64,000 nt of DNA from Frisingicoccus caecimuris (GTDB lineage Bacteria; Bacillota; Clostridia; Lachnospirales; Lachnospiraceae): positions 1 through 64,000 of the forward strand of contig NZ_SLXA01000005.1 of NCBI RefSeq assembly GCF_004340975.1, read 5' to 3'. Position numbers and translations under genes: made by a program. Of this stretch, positions 41,058 to 54,100 are shown piece by piece. The notes beneath the pieces were generated by a model. It made no database searches. It saw only the letters and a list, made by a program, of their open reading frames with translations, and had not been told where the DNA came from. How positions within the stretch are numbered: position 1 is the first letter of the stretch; each line of letters opens with the position of its first letter.

Positions 41058-43756
41058 AGATAAAAGGGATTTTGCAAAGGGGATTAGTATGTTTGGGGGC
41101 TTGCCTGCTCTTCGCAGGTATGGCAGTCTACGCTGATGAGACGGGCAGTGAGCCGGAGAGCAGGACGACTATGGAAGCAAGTGGTGTGACGAACACTATG
41201 GTAGTCGATGAAACCTCTGGAAAAAACGAAACTCTGGCAAAGCCGTCGGACGGAGTGTTGTGTTCATTGTATGATGTTGAAGTGGAAAATTGGAAACGTC
41301 GAATTTACAAGATCAAATGTAAAGTTGATTCTGAGGATTCCAAAAACGGAGATATCCGGATATATTCAGGAAAGAATTTCCATATAACCGACAGCAAGGG
41401 CAATATTTTGTCGGAGGGTACATATATTGATGCCGATGGCAATGTAACTGAAACCTTTAAAGGCGGAGAGGTTTGTCGTGATATTAATGGATGGTTTATC
41501 CTGTGGGAGGATACCGACCTGAGGGAATGGAGCAGACACAATATTTATGTCCAGGCGGACAGTGATTTTGTGGGTGGTAATAATCAGACGATCGGTCTGG
41601 ATGGTATGTCAGGCGTTTATCTGGATTCGGATTCGGGAATGGCGGATATATCTTTTGAGACTCACTCTTTCAAAGTGAATGTGGCTGCGGAGGTCGATGC
41701 TTCGGATGTGATATTTCCGGTTATGGAGGGGATTGATTTAAATCATCCGGACTTTTTAAATAAAGCGGTTGTGAAACTGGAATGTGTTTATGGAAATCTG
41801 AGGGATTTGCCTCTCAAAGTCCAGTGGTATCGGGTGGTTAATGGTATGGAAGAGCCGATTGGAGATATGATTACCAGGGCGCCATACCATTTGCCGGAGA
41901 GTGAAGTACGAACACTGACAGAAGCAAAAGAGTATAAGCTTAAAATATATTATAATGGAGAAGCTTCCACGGAAGAAGCCAGACAAGCCAGTAATGGCCA
42001 TGAAGTTCCGGTATCGGAGGATGCGCCGATGGACGAGGCGTCTTTTAAGACTGAGATGGTGAGCGGATGTATTGATGCGGCGGTTTGCCTTGAACAGCTT
42101 CCATATAACAATTCAGTGGCTCATACATTTCGGTTTAAACTGTATCGGTTTGATGAACCGAATCAAATGATCAATGATGACACGCCGTTTACGGAATATT
42201 CGCTGACCTTTGATGCAAATGGCGACCGGGCAGAAAAGCATTTAAAAATTGATGGGCTTGCGGCCGGATGGTATACGCTGGTTCCGGAAAATCCGGAAGA
42301 AGATTTTGCAGAGATGACAGATAAACGGAAGGACAATTCGATGCCGAATGCCAGAACTGGAAGCAGCGCCGGGGTGGACTTCCATATTGGTGAAATTGTG
42401 GATAATCAGTATAGTTGGGAGATTATTCGGTATCAGGGACAGAATCCGGAAAATCCTCTTGGTGTGAATCCTTTTAAAATCATTTATAATTATCAGGAAA
42501 GTTTATATAGCGTCAGTTATGCCATGAATCTGCCGGGCGGTTCCGGTCTGGTGGGTAATCCACCTTATGATCTGAATCGATATCGGCCGGGGACCATGGT
42601 TTCTGTTCAGGGAGGAAATGGCATGACAGCGGATGGCTGGCAGTTTGTCGGATGGGCTCTGGATGCGGGCGACGGTGTCTATAAAGCGGGTGAAAAGATT
42701 TATTCCGATGTGTCCATTCATGGAATTCCTGTGGAAACTCAGGTGGCGATGACCGACGGAGGGCTGACCTTATACGGACGTTGGATTCGGGTGTATTCGG
42801 TCACTTATGACGGCAATACAAACAGCGGCGGCAGCCTCCCTGCAGATATCGGAGGAACGGTCAAAGAAGGAAGTAATTTATATTATTCGGGGGATGAAGT
42901 TACGGTCGAAGCTCAGGGAAACCTCGAAAAAGTTGACTCAGACGGGACACGATATGTATTTGACGGATGGTCTGTCAATCAGGATGGCTCAGGAACGCGT
43001 TTAAAAACAGGAGACAAAGTGAAGGTATCGGATGCGGATATCACATTTTATGCTCAGTGGCGGGCTGTCGGTACCGACAAATATGCGGTAAATTATATTG
43101 CATCTGTTCCAAAGGATACGATTCTGACAGGCGTTTTGCCTCAGGATACGGAGAAATACGAGGAAGGTGCGATTGTTAAGGTCAAAGATCAGGGAAGTAT
43201 GGCCATTGAACATTATCGTTTTGCAGGATGGGCATTGACGTCAAGTGAGGACGCTCTGTATCAGAACGGAGAGGAATTGTTTGGAACAAAGGATATCAAA
43301 ACGGCGACAAAAACAGATACACCGATGAAAGAACAGGGAATCTCCTTTTACAGCCGCTGGATTCCGTTATATCAGGTGACTTATCGTGCCAATGCAAACA
43401 AAGTCGAAAATCTGCCGGAAGATACCAATGAATATGAAACGGGCGATATGGTGACGATTCTCGGTGAAAACAAGGTAAAACGGGAAGGTTATGAGTTTAT
43501 CGGCTGGAATACGAAGATGGACGGCAGCGGACAGAGCTACGATGCAGGGTTAAAGTTCAACATGCCGGAAGAAAACATTGAACTTTATGCCCAGTGGAAA
43601 AAATTGCCCGAACCGGAAAGTGCACCGGAGGAAACAGAAACATCATCCAGGCCAGGGATGGGCAGTGCATGGCCTATGGTGATATTGGCAGTGGTCGGCG
43701 TGATCTGTATTATTGCTTACGTGGCTTATCAGTGGCTGAGTCATCGGAAGCACTAA
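41054..43756 (+). CDS. Membrane-anchored surface protein with Listeria-Bacteroides (InlB B) repeats
   Basis: 900 residues. A signal peptide of about 27 residues (GLVCLGACLLFAGMAVYADE) is followed by a unique region to about 480. Four InlB B-type repeats come next, each starting with a YSVxY-like strand (YSVSYAMNLPGGSG, YSVTYDGNTNSGGS, YAVNYIAS, YQVTYRANANK) and ending in F.GW...G..Y..G or FYAQW/LYAQW. A serine/glutamate-rich stalk and a C-terminal helix (WPMVILAVVGVICIIAYVAY) with a short basic tail anchor it. There is no LPXTG motif. Repeats of this type form adhesin or invasin stalks; the target is unknown. Confidence 0.85.
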   Translation: MKIKGILQRGLVCLGACLLFAGMAVYADETGSEPESRTTMEASGVTNTMVVDETSGKNETLAKPSDGVLCSLYDVEVENWKRRIYKIKCKVDSEDSKNGDIRIYSGKNFHITDSKGNILSEGTYIDADGNVTETFKGGEVCRDINGWFILWEDTDLREWSRHNIYVQADSDFVGGNNQTIGLDGMSGVYLDSDSGMADISFETHSFKVNVAAEVDASDVIFPVMEGIDLNHPDFLNKAVVKLECVYGNLRDLPLKVQWYRVVNGMEEPIGDMITRAPYHLPESEVRTLTEAKEYKLKIYYNGEASTEEARQASNGHEVPVSEDAPMDEASFKTEMVSGCIDAAVCLEQLPYNNSVAHTFRFKLYRFDEPNQMINDDTPFTEYSLTFDANGDRAEKHLKIDGLAAGWYTLVPENPEEDFAEMTDKRKDNSMPNARTGSSAGVDFHIGEIVDNQYSWEIIRYQGQNPENPLGVNPFKIIYNYQESLYSVSYAMNLPGGSGLVGNPPYDLNRYRPGTMVSVQGGNGMTADGWQFVGWALDAGDGVYKAGEKIYSDVSIHGIPVETQVAMTDGGLTLYGRWIRVYSVTYDGNTNSGGSLPADIGGTVKEGSNLYYSGDEVTVEAQGNLEKVDSDGTRYVFDGWSVNQDGSGTRLKTGDKVKVSDADITFYAQWRAVGTDKYAVNYIASVPKDTILTGVLPQDTEKYEEGAIVKVKDQGSMAIEHYRFAGWALTSSEDALYQNGEELFGTKDIKTATKTDTPMKEQGISFYSRWIPLYQVTYRANANKVENLPEDTNEYETGDMVTILGENKVKREGYEFIGWNTKMDGSGQSYDAGLKFNMPEENIELYAQWKKLPEPESAPEETETSSRPGMGSAWPMVILAVVGVICIIAYVAYQWLSHRKH

Positions 43757-43781
43757 AAAGGCGATATTATTTACATACTGA

Positions 43782-45140
<1,359 letters not shown>

Positions 45141-45151
45141 AAGTAGACAAG

Positions 45152-45184
45152 CGGACACTTTGCTCCGGCGAAGTGTCCGGTTTT
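45152..45184 (+). terminator. Hairpin at the start of the ilvN transcript (eno terminator or attenuator)
   Basis: CGGACACTT (45152-45160) pairs with AAGTGTCCG (45171-45179), followed by GTTTT. The promoter lies upstream, so the hairpin starts within a few bases of +1 of the ilvN mRNA. The T-run is short, so termination may be incomplete. Confidence 0.65.
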
Positions 45185-45207
45185 AAATCATAAGGGAAGG
45201 TGCAGGT

Positions 45208-45708
45208 ATGGAACAAAAGAGAGTTTTTTCACTGTTGGTGGATAATACTTCCAGTGTTTTAAGCCGTGTATCAGGACTTTTTACCCGCAGAGGATACAAT
45301 ATTCACAGTATTTCCGCCGGTGTGACGATGGATCCGAGATTTACCCGGATTACCGTTGTTGTTGACGGGGATGATTTGATTTTTGAACAGATTGAGAAAC
45401 AGATGCGCAAGATGGTGGATGTACTTGATGTTAAGACACTTAAGGAGGGCGTTTCCGTTTGCCGTGAATTGATCATGATCAAGATTCGGGCGAATGCGGA
45501 GGACCGTCAGGCCATTCTGTCAGTGGTTGATATTTTTCGGGCGAAGGTCGTGGATGTGGGTATTGATTCTATGATTATTGAACTGACAGGAAATCAATCA
45601 AAATTGGATGCGTTTATCCGTTTGGTCAGTGATTATGAAGTTCTCGAACTGGCCCGGACCGGTGTGACCGGTTTGTCCAGAGGTATGGATGACGTAAAGT
45701 ATTTATAG
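45208..45708 (+). CDS. ilvN: Acetolactate synthase small (regulatory) subunit
   Basis: 166 residues, ribosome site AAGGGAAGG. An N-terminal ACT domain (FSLLVDNTSSVLSRVSGLFT and the following strands) binds valine for feedback. The second domain (LIMIKIRANAEDRQAILSVV) activates the catalytic subunit. The large subunit gene ilvB is not in this window, so this regulatory subunit is separated from its partner. ilvC follows about 100 bases downstream and is probably in the same transcript. Confidence 0.93.
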   Translation: MEQKRVFSLLVDNTSSVLSRVSGLFTRRGYNIHSISAGVTMDPRFTRITVVVDGDDLIFEQIEKQMRKMVDVLDVKTLKEGVSVCRELIMIKIRANAEDRQAILSVVDIFRAKVVDVGIDSMIIELTGNQSKLDAFIRLVSDYEVLELARTGVTGLSRGMDDVKYL

Positions 45709-45794
45709 CTCCATAATAATATTCCGTCTGATGCACGAAAAGGTGTACAGCTCTGTATTATTAGAAGATACATATTTTAAAAGATTAACAGTAG

Positions 45795-46823
<1,029 letters not shown>

Positions 46824-46832
46824 TTTTGATAC

Positions 46833-46861
46833 TTGACAAAAATACATCATCACGGTAGAAT
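46833..46861 (+). promoter_or_regulatory. Promoter of the ZTP-riboswitch/pfl transcript
   Basis: A perfect TTGACA (46833-46838), a 17-base spacer and TAGAAT (46856-46861), ten bases after the ilvC stop. Confidence 0.8.
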
Positions 46862-46872
46862 CTGTATCATAA

Positions 46873-46966
46873 CATATGACTGACGGATTTAGTGGAAGAA
46901 CCACATGAAGTATGTTTGTATATTAAGCCGACCGTCTGGGCAACAGCCCGGGCAGTCGGCTGTTTT
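46873..46966 (+). ncRNA. ZTP (pfl-motif) riboswitch with terminator
   Basis: CATATGACTGACGG (46873-46886) followed by GTGGAAGAACCAC (46892-46904) and ATGAAGTATG (46905-46914) forms the first domain. CATA pairs with TATG, and ACTGACG is close to the consensus ACTGGCG. The second domain is CCGTCTGGGCAAC (46932-46944), close to the consensus CCGCCTGGGCA. The terminator stem AGCCGAC (46926-46932) / GTCGGCT (46955-46961) plus TTTT contains that second domain, so binding of ZTP/ZMP should prevent termination. It senses a shortage of 10-formyl-tetrahydrofolate and here controls formate production. Confidence 0.92.
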
Positions 46967-46993
46967 AATGTACGAATGTTGAGGAGGGAGAAA

Positions 46994-47719
46994 ATGACAA
47001 TGACACTCGGACGAATTCATTCAATTGAATCCATGGCGCTGGTCGATGGACCGGGAGTTCGTTCCGTTGTTTTTTTACAAGGCTGCCGTCTTCGATGTCA
47101 GTATTGCCACAATCCGGACACATGGTCCATGACAGGAAAAAATATTCAGGAAATGTCGGCGGAAACTCTCGTAAAGAGGTTGTCTCGTTTTAAACCCTAT
47201 TATGGAGATAAGGGCGGCGTGACTTTTTCCGGCGGAGAGCCGTTGCTTCAAAAGGATTTTCTTACAGAGGCTCTGCAACTGTGTAAAGCAGCCGGTATAC
47301 ATACCTGTCTGGATACGGCGGGATGTGGCATGGGAGATTATGAGGATATACTCAAGTATACGGATTTGGTTCTTCTGGATATTAAACATTATACCCGTAG
47401 GGGATATCAGCAGGTGACCGGGCAGACGCCGGATGAATCGCTTGCATTTTTGGAGACAGCTCAGAGGATGCACATTCCTCTCTGGATTCGCCATGTGGTC
47501 GTTCCGGGACTTACTGATGGGGACGAACACCTGGAAGGGCTGAAAAACTATATTGGGACGTTAAAATATGTGGAGCGGGCAGAGCTGCTTCCCTATCATG
47601 TACTTGGCGTTCATAAATATAAAACACTTGGAATTCCTTATCCATTAGAGGGCGTAGAACCGATGGACCCTCAGAAACTCTCAGACTGGCAGACATTTAT
47701 TAATAATCATCTGAACTAA
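46994..47719 (+). CDS. pflA: Pyruvate formate-lyase activating enzyme
   Basis: 241 residues. I take the ATG at 46994, just after GAGGAGGGAG; frames reaching back to 46892 would run through the riboswitch. The radical SAM motif is FLQGCRLRCQYCHNPDTW (CxxxCxxC), followed by VTFSGGEPLLQ, LDTAGCG and LLDIKHY. It abstracts a hydrogen from the glycine of PflB to make the glycyl radical. Here pflA comes before pflB, with 24 bases between, whereas pflB-pflA is more common. Confidence 0.95.
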   Translation: MTMTLGRIHSIESMALVDGPGVRSVVFLQGCRLRCQYCHNPDTWSMTGKNIQEMSAETLVKRLSRFKPYYGDKGGVTFSGGEPLLQKDFLTEALQLCKAAGIHTCLDTAGCGMGDYEDILKYTDLVLLDIKHYTRRGYQQVTGQTPDESLAFLETAQRMHIPLWIRHVVVPGLTDGDEHLEGLKNYIGTLKYVERAELLPYHVLGVHKYKTLGIPYPLEGVEPMDPQKLSDWQTFINNHLN

Positions 47720-47743
47720 TCTTTAAGAAGAGGAGCGAAAAAA

Positions 47744-49987
47744 ATGAGTATTGATGTGAACTGCACGGCATGGAAAGGTTTTAAGACGGGCGAATGGCGT
47801 CATCTGGTGAATGTACGTAATTTCATTCAGAAAAATTATACACCATATGAAGGCGACGAAGGATTTCTTGCGCCAATTTCAGAACGAACGGAGAAGGTGT
47901 GGTCAAAGGCCAGTGACCTGATCGTTGAAGAATTAAAAAAAGGTATTATCGATGTGGAAACGAATGTGGTTTCCGGCATTGATAATTTTGCACCGGGATA
48001 TATTGATAAAGAAAATGAAGTTATTGTAGGACTGCAGACCGATGCGCCGCTGAAACGGATCGTTAATCTTTTCGGCGGTATGCGTATGGCGACTTCGGCT
48101 CTGGAACAGTATGGCTATAAATTAAATCCGGAAATTGAACATCATTTCCGACTTTACCGCAGAACCCACAATGACGGCGTTTTTGACGCTTATCCGGAAC
48201 GGACCCGTCTGGCAAGACACGCCGGACTTTTGACTGGCCTTCCGGACGCTTACGGACGGGGACGTATCGTGGGCGATTATCGTCGGGTGCCGCTTTATGG
48301 TACGGATTTTCTTATTGAGGAAAAGAAAAAAGATTTAATTATGATTGACGGACCGATGACTGATGAGCGTATCCGCCTGCGGGAAGAGGTTCAGATGCAG
48401 ATTCGGGCGTTGGAAGAAATGCGGAGTATGGCAGCCAAATATGATTGTGATATTTCCCGTCCTGCGGAAAATGCAAGAGAGGCGGTACAGAACCTTTATA
48501 TGGCATATTTGGCTGGCATTAAAGAAAATAACGGTGCGGCTATTTCTCTGGGTCGTACGGCGACTTTCCTGGATATTTATATTCAGAGAGATATTGAAAA
48601 TGGCCTTATTGACGAGCAGGGGGCTCAGGAGCTGATCGATCAGTTTATTATTAAACTGCGTCTGGCCCGTCATCTCCGTACACCAGAATACAACGAACTT
48701 TTCGGCGGCGATCCGACATGGGTGACGGAAGCTCTGGGAGGTATGGGCATTGACGGACGTACCCTTGTAACCAAAAATACCTTCCGTTATCTGCACAGCC
48801 TGACAAATCTCGGAACTGCGCCGGAACCAAACATGACGGTACTCTGGAGTCAGAATCTCCCTCAGGCATTTAAAGATTATTGTGCAAAAATGAGTATCGG
48901 CACCGATTCCATCCAGTATGAAAATGATGATCTGATGCGGCCGATGTACGGCGACGATTACTGCATTTCCTGTTGTGTTTCCGCTATGGCTGTCGGAAAA
49001 CAGATGCAGTTGTTCGGAGCACGGGCGAATCTGGCAAAGAGCCTGCTGTTGGCAATCAACGGCGGTGTGGATGAGAAAAAGGGAACCCATGTCATTCCGA
49101 ATATTGAACATGATATGGATGAGGAACTGGAATACTCTAAGGTCTTAACGAATTACAAAAAGGTGCTGGCTTATGTGGCTGAACTTTATGTGGATACGAT
49201 CAATATCATCCACTATATGCATGATAAATATGCTTATGAGTCCAGTCAGATGGCGTTGCACGATACACTGGTTGAGCGAATCGCAGCTTTTGGGATTGCC
49301 GGACTTTCCATTGCGGCAGATTCCCTGTCTGCTATTAAATTTGCAAAAGTGCGTCCGATTCGAAATGAACAGGGCATTGCCATTGATTTTGAAGTGGAAG
49401 GAGACTTCCCGAAATATGGTAATGATGATGACCGGGTGGATGATATCGCAGTGGAGATTGTATCCTATTTTTCAGCAGAGTTGAAGAAACATCCGTTGTA
49501 CCGGAATGGCATCCATACCCTTTCTGCATTGACTATTACAAGTAATGTCATGTATGGAAAGAAAACCGGGGCTACACCGGATGGCCGTAAATCCGGAGAA
49601 CCTTTTGCACCGGGAGCTAATCCGATGCACGGAAGGGATATGAATGGTGCGCTGGCATCGTTGAATTCAGTAGCCAAGATACCATATCGGGCTGTGTGTC
49701 AGGACGGTGTTTCCAATACATTCTCTATTGTGCCGAAGGCTCTTGGAAGGACAAAAGATGAACGAGTAAATAATCTTGTGTCGATTCTTGACGGCTATTT
49801 TGTTCAGGGGGCTCATCATCTGAACGTCAATGTAATGAACCGGGAGATTTTGGTGGATGCTATGGAGCATCCGGAAAAATATCCGACGCTGACCATTCGA
49901 GTGTCCGGTTATGCGGTAAACTTTAACCGTCTTAGTCGGGAACAGCAGCAGGAGGTCATCAAACGGACTTTCCACGAAAGTATGTAA
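47744..49987 (+). CDS. pflB: Pyruvate formate-lyase (formate acetyltransferase)
   Basis: 747 residues. The adjacent catalytic cysteines are in [12 protein letters not shown] near residue 410, and the glycyl-radical motif is [12 protein letters not shown] near residues 725-735, with its glycine intact. The N-terminal [19 protein letters not shown] and NFAPGYI fit true PFL rather than glycerol or choline lyases. It converts pyruvate and CoA to acetyl-CoA and formate. Formate is also the carbon source for 10-formyl-tetrahydrofolate, which explains the ZTP switch in front. A strong terminator follows. Confidence 0.97.
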   Translation: MSIDVNCTAWKGFKTGEWRHLVNVRNFIQKNYTPYEGDEGFLAPISERTEKVWSKASDLIVEELKKGIIDVETNVVSGIDNFAPGYIDKENEVIVGLQTDAPLKRIVNLFGGMRMATSALEQYGYKLNPEIEHHFRLYRRTHNDGVFDAYPERTRLARHAGLLTGLPDAYGRGRIVGDYRRVPLYGTDFLIEEKKKDLIMIDGPMTDERIRLREEVQMQIRALEEMRSMAAKYDCDISRPAENAREAVQNLYMAYLAGIKENNGAAISLGRTATFLDIYIQRDIENGLIDEQGAQELIDQFIIKLRLARHLRTPEYNELFGGDPTWVTEALGGMGIDGRTLVTKNTFRYLHSLTNLGTAPEPNMTVLWSQNLPQAFKDYCAKMSIGTDSIQYENDDLMRPMYGDDYCISCCVSAMAVGKQMQLFGARANLAKSLLLAINGGVDEKKGTHVIPNIEHDMDEELEYSKVLTNYKKVLAYVAELYVDTINIIHYMHDKYAYESSQMALHDTLVERIAAFGIAGLSIAADSLSAIKFAKVRPIRNEQGIAIDFEVEGDFPKYGNDDDRVDDIAVEIVSYFSAELKKHPLYRNGIHTLSALTITSNVMYGKKTGATPDGRKSGEPFAPGANPMHGRDMNGALASLNSVAKIPYRAVCQDGVSNTFSIVPKALGRTKDERVNNLVSILDGYFVQGAHHLNVNVMNREILVDAMEHPEKYPTLTIRVSGYAVNFNRLSREQQQEVIKRTFHESM

Positions 49988-49999
49988 TCCATTAATTAA

Positions 50000-50037
50000 G
50001 GCAGTCTTACAATCTTGTAAGATTGCCTCTTTTTTTG
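50000..50037 (+). terminator. Intrinsic terminator after pflB
   Basis: GGCAGTCTTACAA (50000-50012) pairs with TTGTAAGATTGCC (50015-50027) with one mismatch, followed by a T-run to 50037. Confidence 0.9.
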
Positions 50038-50112
50038 TAAGGCGAATCGATGGCAGCAAAATTTCCAGAGTTTTATACTTGTATTAAAGATAAAACAGAG
50101 GAGGCAGCGGCC

Positions 50113-50820
50113 ATGAGGATAATTTGGAAAAGTATAAAATTGGTGTTTTTTTGTAAATTACTGAAGTTGATGATGGGCATTGGCCTTCTGGGATTTTCAG
50201 TTTTATTGTTTCAAGGTTATGTTGATTATAGAGATGCACTGGAAAAAAAACCTCTGGCTCAGGCCATGGAGGAAATTGTGCAAAAACCATCTTATGTTTC
50301 GCTAGAGCAGGTTCCAGATATTTATAAAGAAGCATTGATTACCGTTGAAGACCACAGATTTTATGAACATCCGGGAGTGGATGTGATTGCCACGGGCAGA
50401 GCTCTTGTCCATGATCTTAAGGCTATGGACTTTGTGGAGGGCGGCAGTACCATTACGCAGCAGTTGGCAAAAAACATGTATTTTACCCAGGAAAAGACCC
50501 TGAGCAGAAAAGCAGCAGAAATGTTTATGGCTTTAAAAATTGAGAGAGAATACAGTAAGGATGAAATACTGGAAGCTTACATTAACAGTATTTATTACGG
50601 CGATGGGTATTATTCTCTGAGAGAAGCCAGCCTGGGCTATTTTGGAAAAGAGCCGGAGAACATGACCGATGATGAATGTACCCTGCTTGTCGGTGTACCA
50701 AATGCTCCGTCGGTTTATGCGCCGACCGTCAGTATGGACATGGCCAGAAAACGCCAGCAACAGGTACTGAGCCTTATGAAAAATAGTGAAGTTATGGTAG
50801 AAGCTTATGGCAGCGAATGA
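50113..50820 (+). CDS. Monofunctional peptidoglycan glycosyltransferase (GT51)
   Basis: 235 residues from the ATG at 50113, preceded by GAGGAGG; an in-frame ATG at 50050 would put a charged stretch before the membrane anchor. One membrane segment near residues 10-36 is followed by the GT51 domain: VEDHRFYEHPGVD (catalytic glutamate), GGSTITQQLAKNMYF, KIEREYSKDEILEAYINSIY. There is no transpeptidase domain. It polymerises lipid II into glycan strands, so it needs a separate transpeptidase. It stands alone between two terminators. Confidence 0.9.
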   Translation: MRIIWKSIKLVFFCKLLKLMMGIGLLGFSVLLFQGYVDYRDALEKKPLAQAMEEIVQKPSYVSLEQVPDIYKEALITVEDHRFYEHPGVDVIATGRALVHDLKAMDFVEGGSTITQQLAKNMYFTQEKTLSRKAAEMFMALKIEREYSKDEILEAYINSIYYGDGYYSLREASLGYFGKEPENMTDDECTLLVGVPNAPSVYAPTVSMDMARKRQQQVLSLMKNSEVMVEAYGSE

Positions 50821-50889
50821 TTGCCTGGAAAACTTTTTGACAGGATAATCCAAAAGCGAAGAAATAAGATGTTGATATAAAAAAGTGGG

Positions 50890-50922
50890 CGGAATCAATG
50901 ATTATGTTGATTCCGTTCTGTT
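50890..50922 (+). terminator. Intrinsic terminator after the glycosyltransferase gene
   Basis: CGGAATCAA / TTGATTCCG stem with an eight-base loop, followed by TTCTGTTTATTT. Confidence 0.7.
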
Positions 50923-51029
50923 TATTTGACGAAAACGGTCGACGGACGATGATTGAAATTTAAATACACATAATATAAAATAAACATATCCGGAAAGCCA
51001 TTCTGGCTGACCGAAAGAAATCTGCATGT

Positions 51030-51053
51030 ATCATGGTATGCCCGGACAGGTAT
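51030..51053 (-). repeat. Dispersed 24-base palindromic repeat, copy 4
   Basis: The minus strand reads ATACCTGTCCGGGCATACCA followed by TGAT, matching the copies at 29814, 37408 and 39730. It overlaps a possible -10 box in front of the adhesin gene. Confidence 0.45.
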
Positions 51054-51185
51054 ACTTTTTACAGGACAGAGCACAGTTCTGATTTTCAAATGCTTTATTC
51101 AAAGCGATGCATCCGGAATAAATGAAAAATCAAAAGCAAAAGAGCCTTAGAAACATATTATTTGACAGAAAAGGAGAGAATGATC

Positions 51186-54100
51186 ATGCAAGGACGAAAG
51201 CATGTTGCCGGATTCATGTCTGGCATTTTATTGGCCGTGGGTATTTTACAGTCACTGACAGCGTATGTGAATGCCGGAGAATTTCAATCAGAAAGTATTG
51301 CAGAGACGATAGATGATTCGGAGAGCATTCAGGAAGCGGAAACAGGAGCAGAATCTGCTGGTGAATCTGAATCGGGAATTCCTTTGGAACCCGTTCACTA
51401 CGTGATATCTGAAATGTATCATGGTCAGGGCAAAGTGACGATAAGGGACAACTTCGGTAATGCTTATGAAATACCAAGTGCAGAGGAAGCAGTTTCATTT
51501 GAATGTAATGAACAGGCCCAGTTGGTATTGCAGGCAGTACCGGCTGACGGATACGAAATAGACATTGTCGAATTCAGAAACGATGAGGAAATAATTGAAA
51601 AAATAGAGGATAAGGATATATTAAATAGTTCAAATATGTTTGAAAAGACAATGAAGGTTTCATCCAATCTGAAAATACAGGTTAATTTTGTTGAGATTCA
51701 AAAGGAGACAAAGGAAGAGATTGTACCGGAAACCGAGACAGAATTAATAACAGAAACCGAAGTTGAATCCCAAACAGAGGAAGAGCCAGATATAGAAACC
51801 AGCCTCGAATCAGAAACAGATGCATCTCAGGATGGTATTTTGTCAGAGAAAGAACGGGCACAGGCGTTACAGCTGTCCGGGGAAATGGAAAATGCCATTG
51901 AGGCAAATGAGTGTATTATGACTTTAAATTTAGGCGAAGTTGGCCAAAGTTGGGCCATGTTTGAGGTGTTTGTGAACCGGATTCTTATTTCTGAATTTGG
52001 ACCGAATCCGGTGACCCACTTTTCTCATATTATTCAGACAGGAGCTGATTATTCAGAGTATACCCGTACAGCCTATTGTGTACAATACGGCGTGTCGATA
52101 CCGGCGGGCAGTCATGCAACGGAGATGGTCATTCCTCAACAGCAGCAAAAATATATGGGATATGCACTGGCTTATGGTTGGAAGCAGAAGGGAGCCTCTT
52201 ACGATGAAAGTCAGTATGAGAGTTCGATGGCCCGTACCGAATATGCAGTCACCCAGGCCGTTGTCTGGGCATGCAGCCAGGGAAAATTCGGAACGGATGC
52301 AGGAGAGGCGGCTATCCATCAGATTATACAGAATACATATGAGCCGGACCACGCTGCTGTTTATTATCAGCAATTGAAAGAAGCCATTTTAAAGGCCGAG
52401 ACTATTCCGTCTTTTTCAGGCAGTGATGAAAGTGACCCGCCGACGATTTTGTTAACATGGAATTCAGGAAACAACAGATATGAGGCAACAGTCACAGATA
52501 CAAATGGTGTACTGGATCAATATAATTATATATACGAAGGGATTCATTTTGAGAAGGATGGAAACACCCTTATCGTCTGGACGGATCATCTTTATTCGGA
52601 TGGTGTGACGGCCGAAGCGGTATATGAAAATAATGGCGGTGCCAATGCGGTCGTGACCTGGGATGGGGAGAACGGGAGCCAGGATTTGACAACATATACA
52701 GAAATAACGAATCAGGTTTACTCTTATGTGCGAGTCATAACGGAAGGAATGGGTGAGCTGGAGATTATTAAAAAATCTGCAAATCCAGAAATGACAGATA
52801 AAAACAATGGCTACTCTTTAGACGGAGCTATTTATGGAGTGTATGATGCTGCAGATCAGGAAATTGGCCGGATTACCACAAATGCTGATGGATGGGGACA
52901 ATTGACAGATATTCCTGTTGGAACGTATGTTCTTAAAGAAATTTCGGCACCAAAGGGTTATTATGTGAATACATCTTCATATAACGTAAAAATTATTTCG
53001 GGACAGAAAACTGTATCAGACGTTCTGGATGTGCCAAAGACGGAAGCAATAGATATTGTTTTGAGTAAGGTAGATGCAGAAACCGGTTCGAATCAACCTT
53101 CAGGGAGTAAGTCTTTAGAAAAAGCGGAGTTTGAAGTGAAATTTTATAATGTACAGATGGATAGTGATCCGGCGGCATCCGGATACATACCTGAGAGAAA
53201 GTGGATATTGAGAACTGATGACGATGGCTTTTGCAAACTTCAAGATGATTACAAAATATCAGGTGATGATTTCTACTATGATTTTTCGGGAAATGCGGCG
53301 CTGCCTTGCGGGACAGTGACTATTCAGGAGAAGCAGGCTCCGGAGGGCTATTTGATAAACAATGAAATATTTGTAAGAAAAATAATTCCGGGAGATTCAT
53401 CAACGACATCAACCTACAATTATCCTATAATTTCTGAGACACCGCAAAAAATTCAGATTGAGCTGGATAAAAAGGACAGTGAGACAAACAGTGGAACGGC
53501 CCAGGGGGCAGGGGCGCTTGTCGGGGCATCTTATGAAATTCTGGATTCTAATGATAAAGTAGTCGATATGTTGGTGACAGACAGTGCTGGACATGCTATT
53601 TCAAAAGAGCTGCCGTTAGATGTTTATAAACTCAGGGAAACAGCCGCATCGGGAGGTTATCTGGTGGATGAAAATGTATATACGGTAGCCGGTTCGAAAC
53701 CAAAGGATACAATAACGAGAGTATTTAAATATAGAGTCATCAGTGGTGAAGATATCATCCGGGGGGATGTGGAAATCATCAAATTTTATGAGAATATTGA
53801 CAATGAGAATGACACACTTCAGGGAATCAGAGGTGTCGAATTTTCTTTTACATCAAAAACAACCGGGAAAGTTGTAAAAAAGATTGTGACGGATAAGGAC
53901 GGATTTGCAACAACAGCGTCTTCAGACCAGCCGCGTGGAAGTTTAGTATTTGACACATATATTGTCACAGAAACGAAATATCCAGTTGATGTGAAACCGA
54001 TAGAACCCTTTGAAGTAACAATATGCGAAGAAGGTGTTGTTTTAAAAGGAATTTATAAAGAAGATAAGCTGATCGTCAGCCCGGTGCTTGTAATCAAAAA

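Larger units (their letters stand above)
50821..51185 (+). other. 365-base intergenic region before the adhesin
   Basis: The region starts with a terminator: CGGAATCAA (50890-50898) pairs with TTGATTCCG (50907-50915), then a T-rich stretch to 50922. The middle is AT-rich and holds a small hairpin AGCC/GGCT near 51000, a palindromic repeat (51030-51053) and a possible -10, TATACT, at 51051-51056. The leader of about 120 bases before the adhesin shows no riboswitch that I recognise. It contains no plausible gene; a short open frame starting at 51122 overlaps the adhesin start and lacks a good ribosome site. Confidence 0.6.

Noticed and set aside
46892-46993. Extension of the pflA reading frame upstream of 46994
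   Set aside because: It runs through the ZTP riboswitch and its terminator; the ATG at 46994 has a good ribosome site and the normal family start.
48335-49111. Long minus-strand open frame opposite pflB
   Set aside because: Shadow of a complete, well conserved plus-strand gene.
51122-51316. Small open frame just before the adhesin
   Set aside because: It overlaps the adhesin start in another frame and has no convincing ribosome site.
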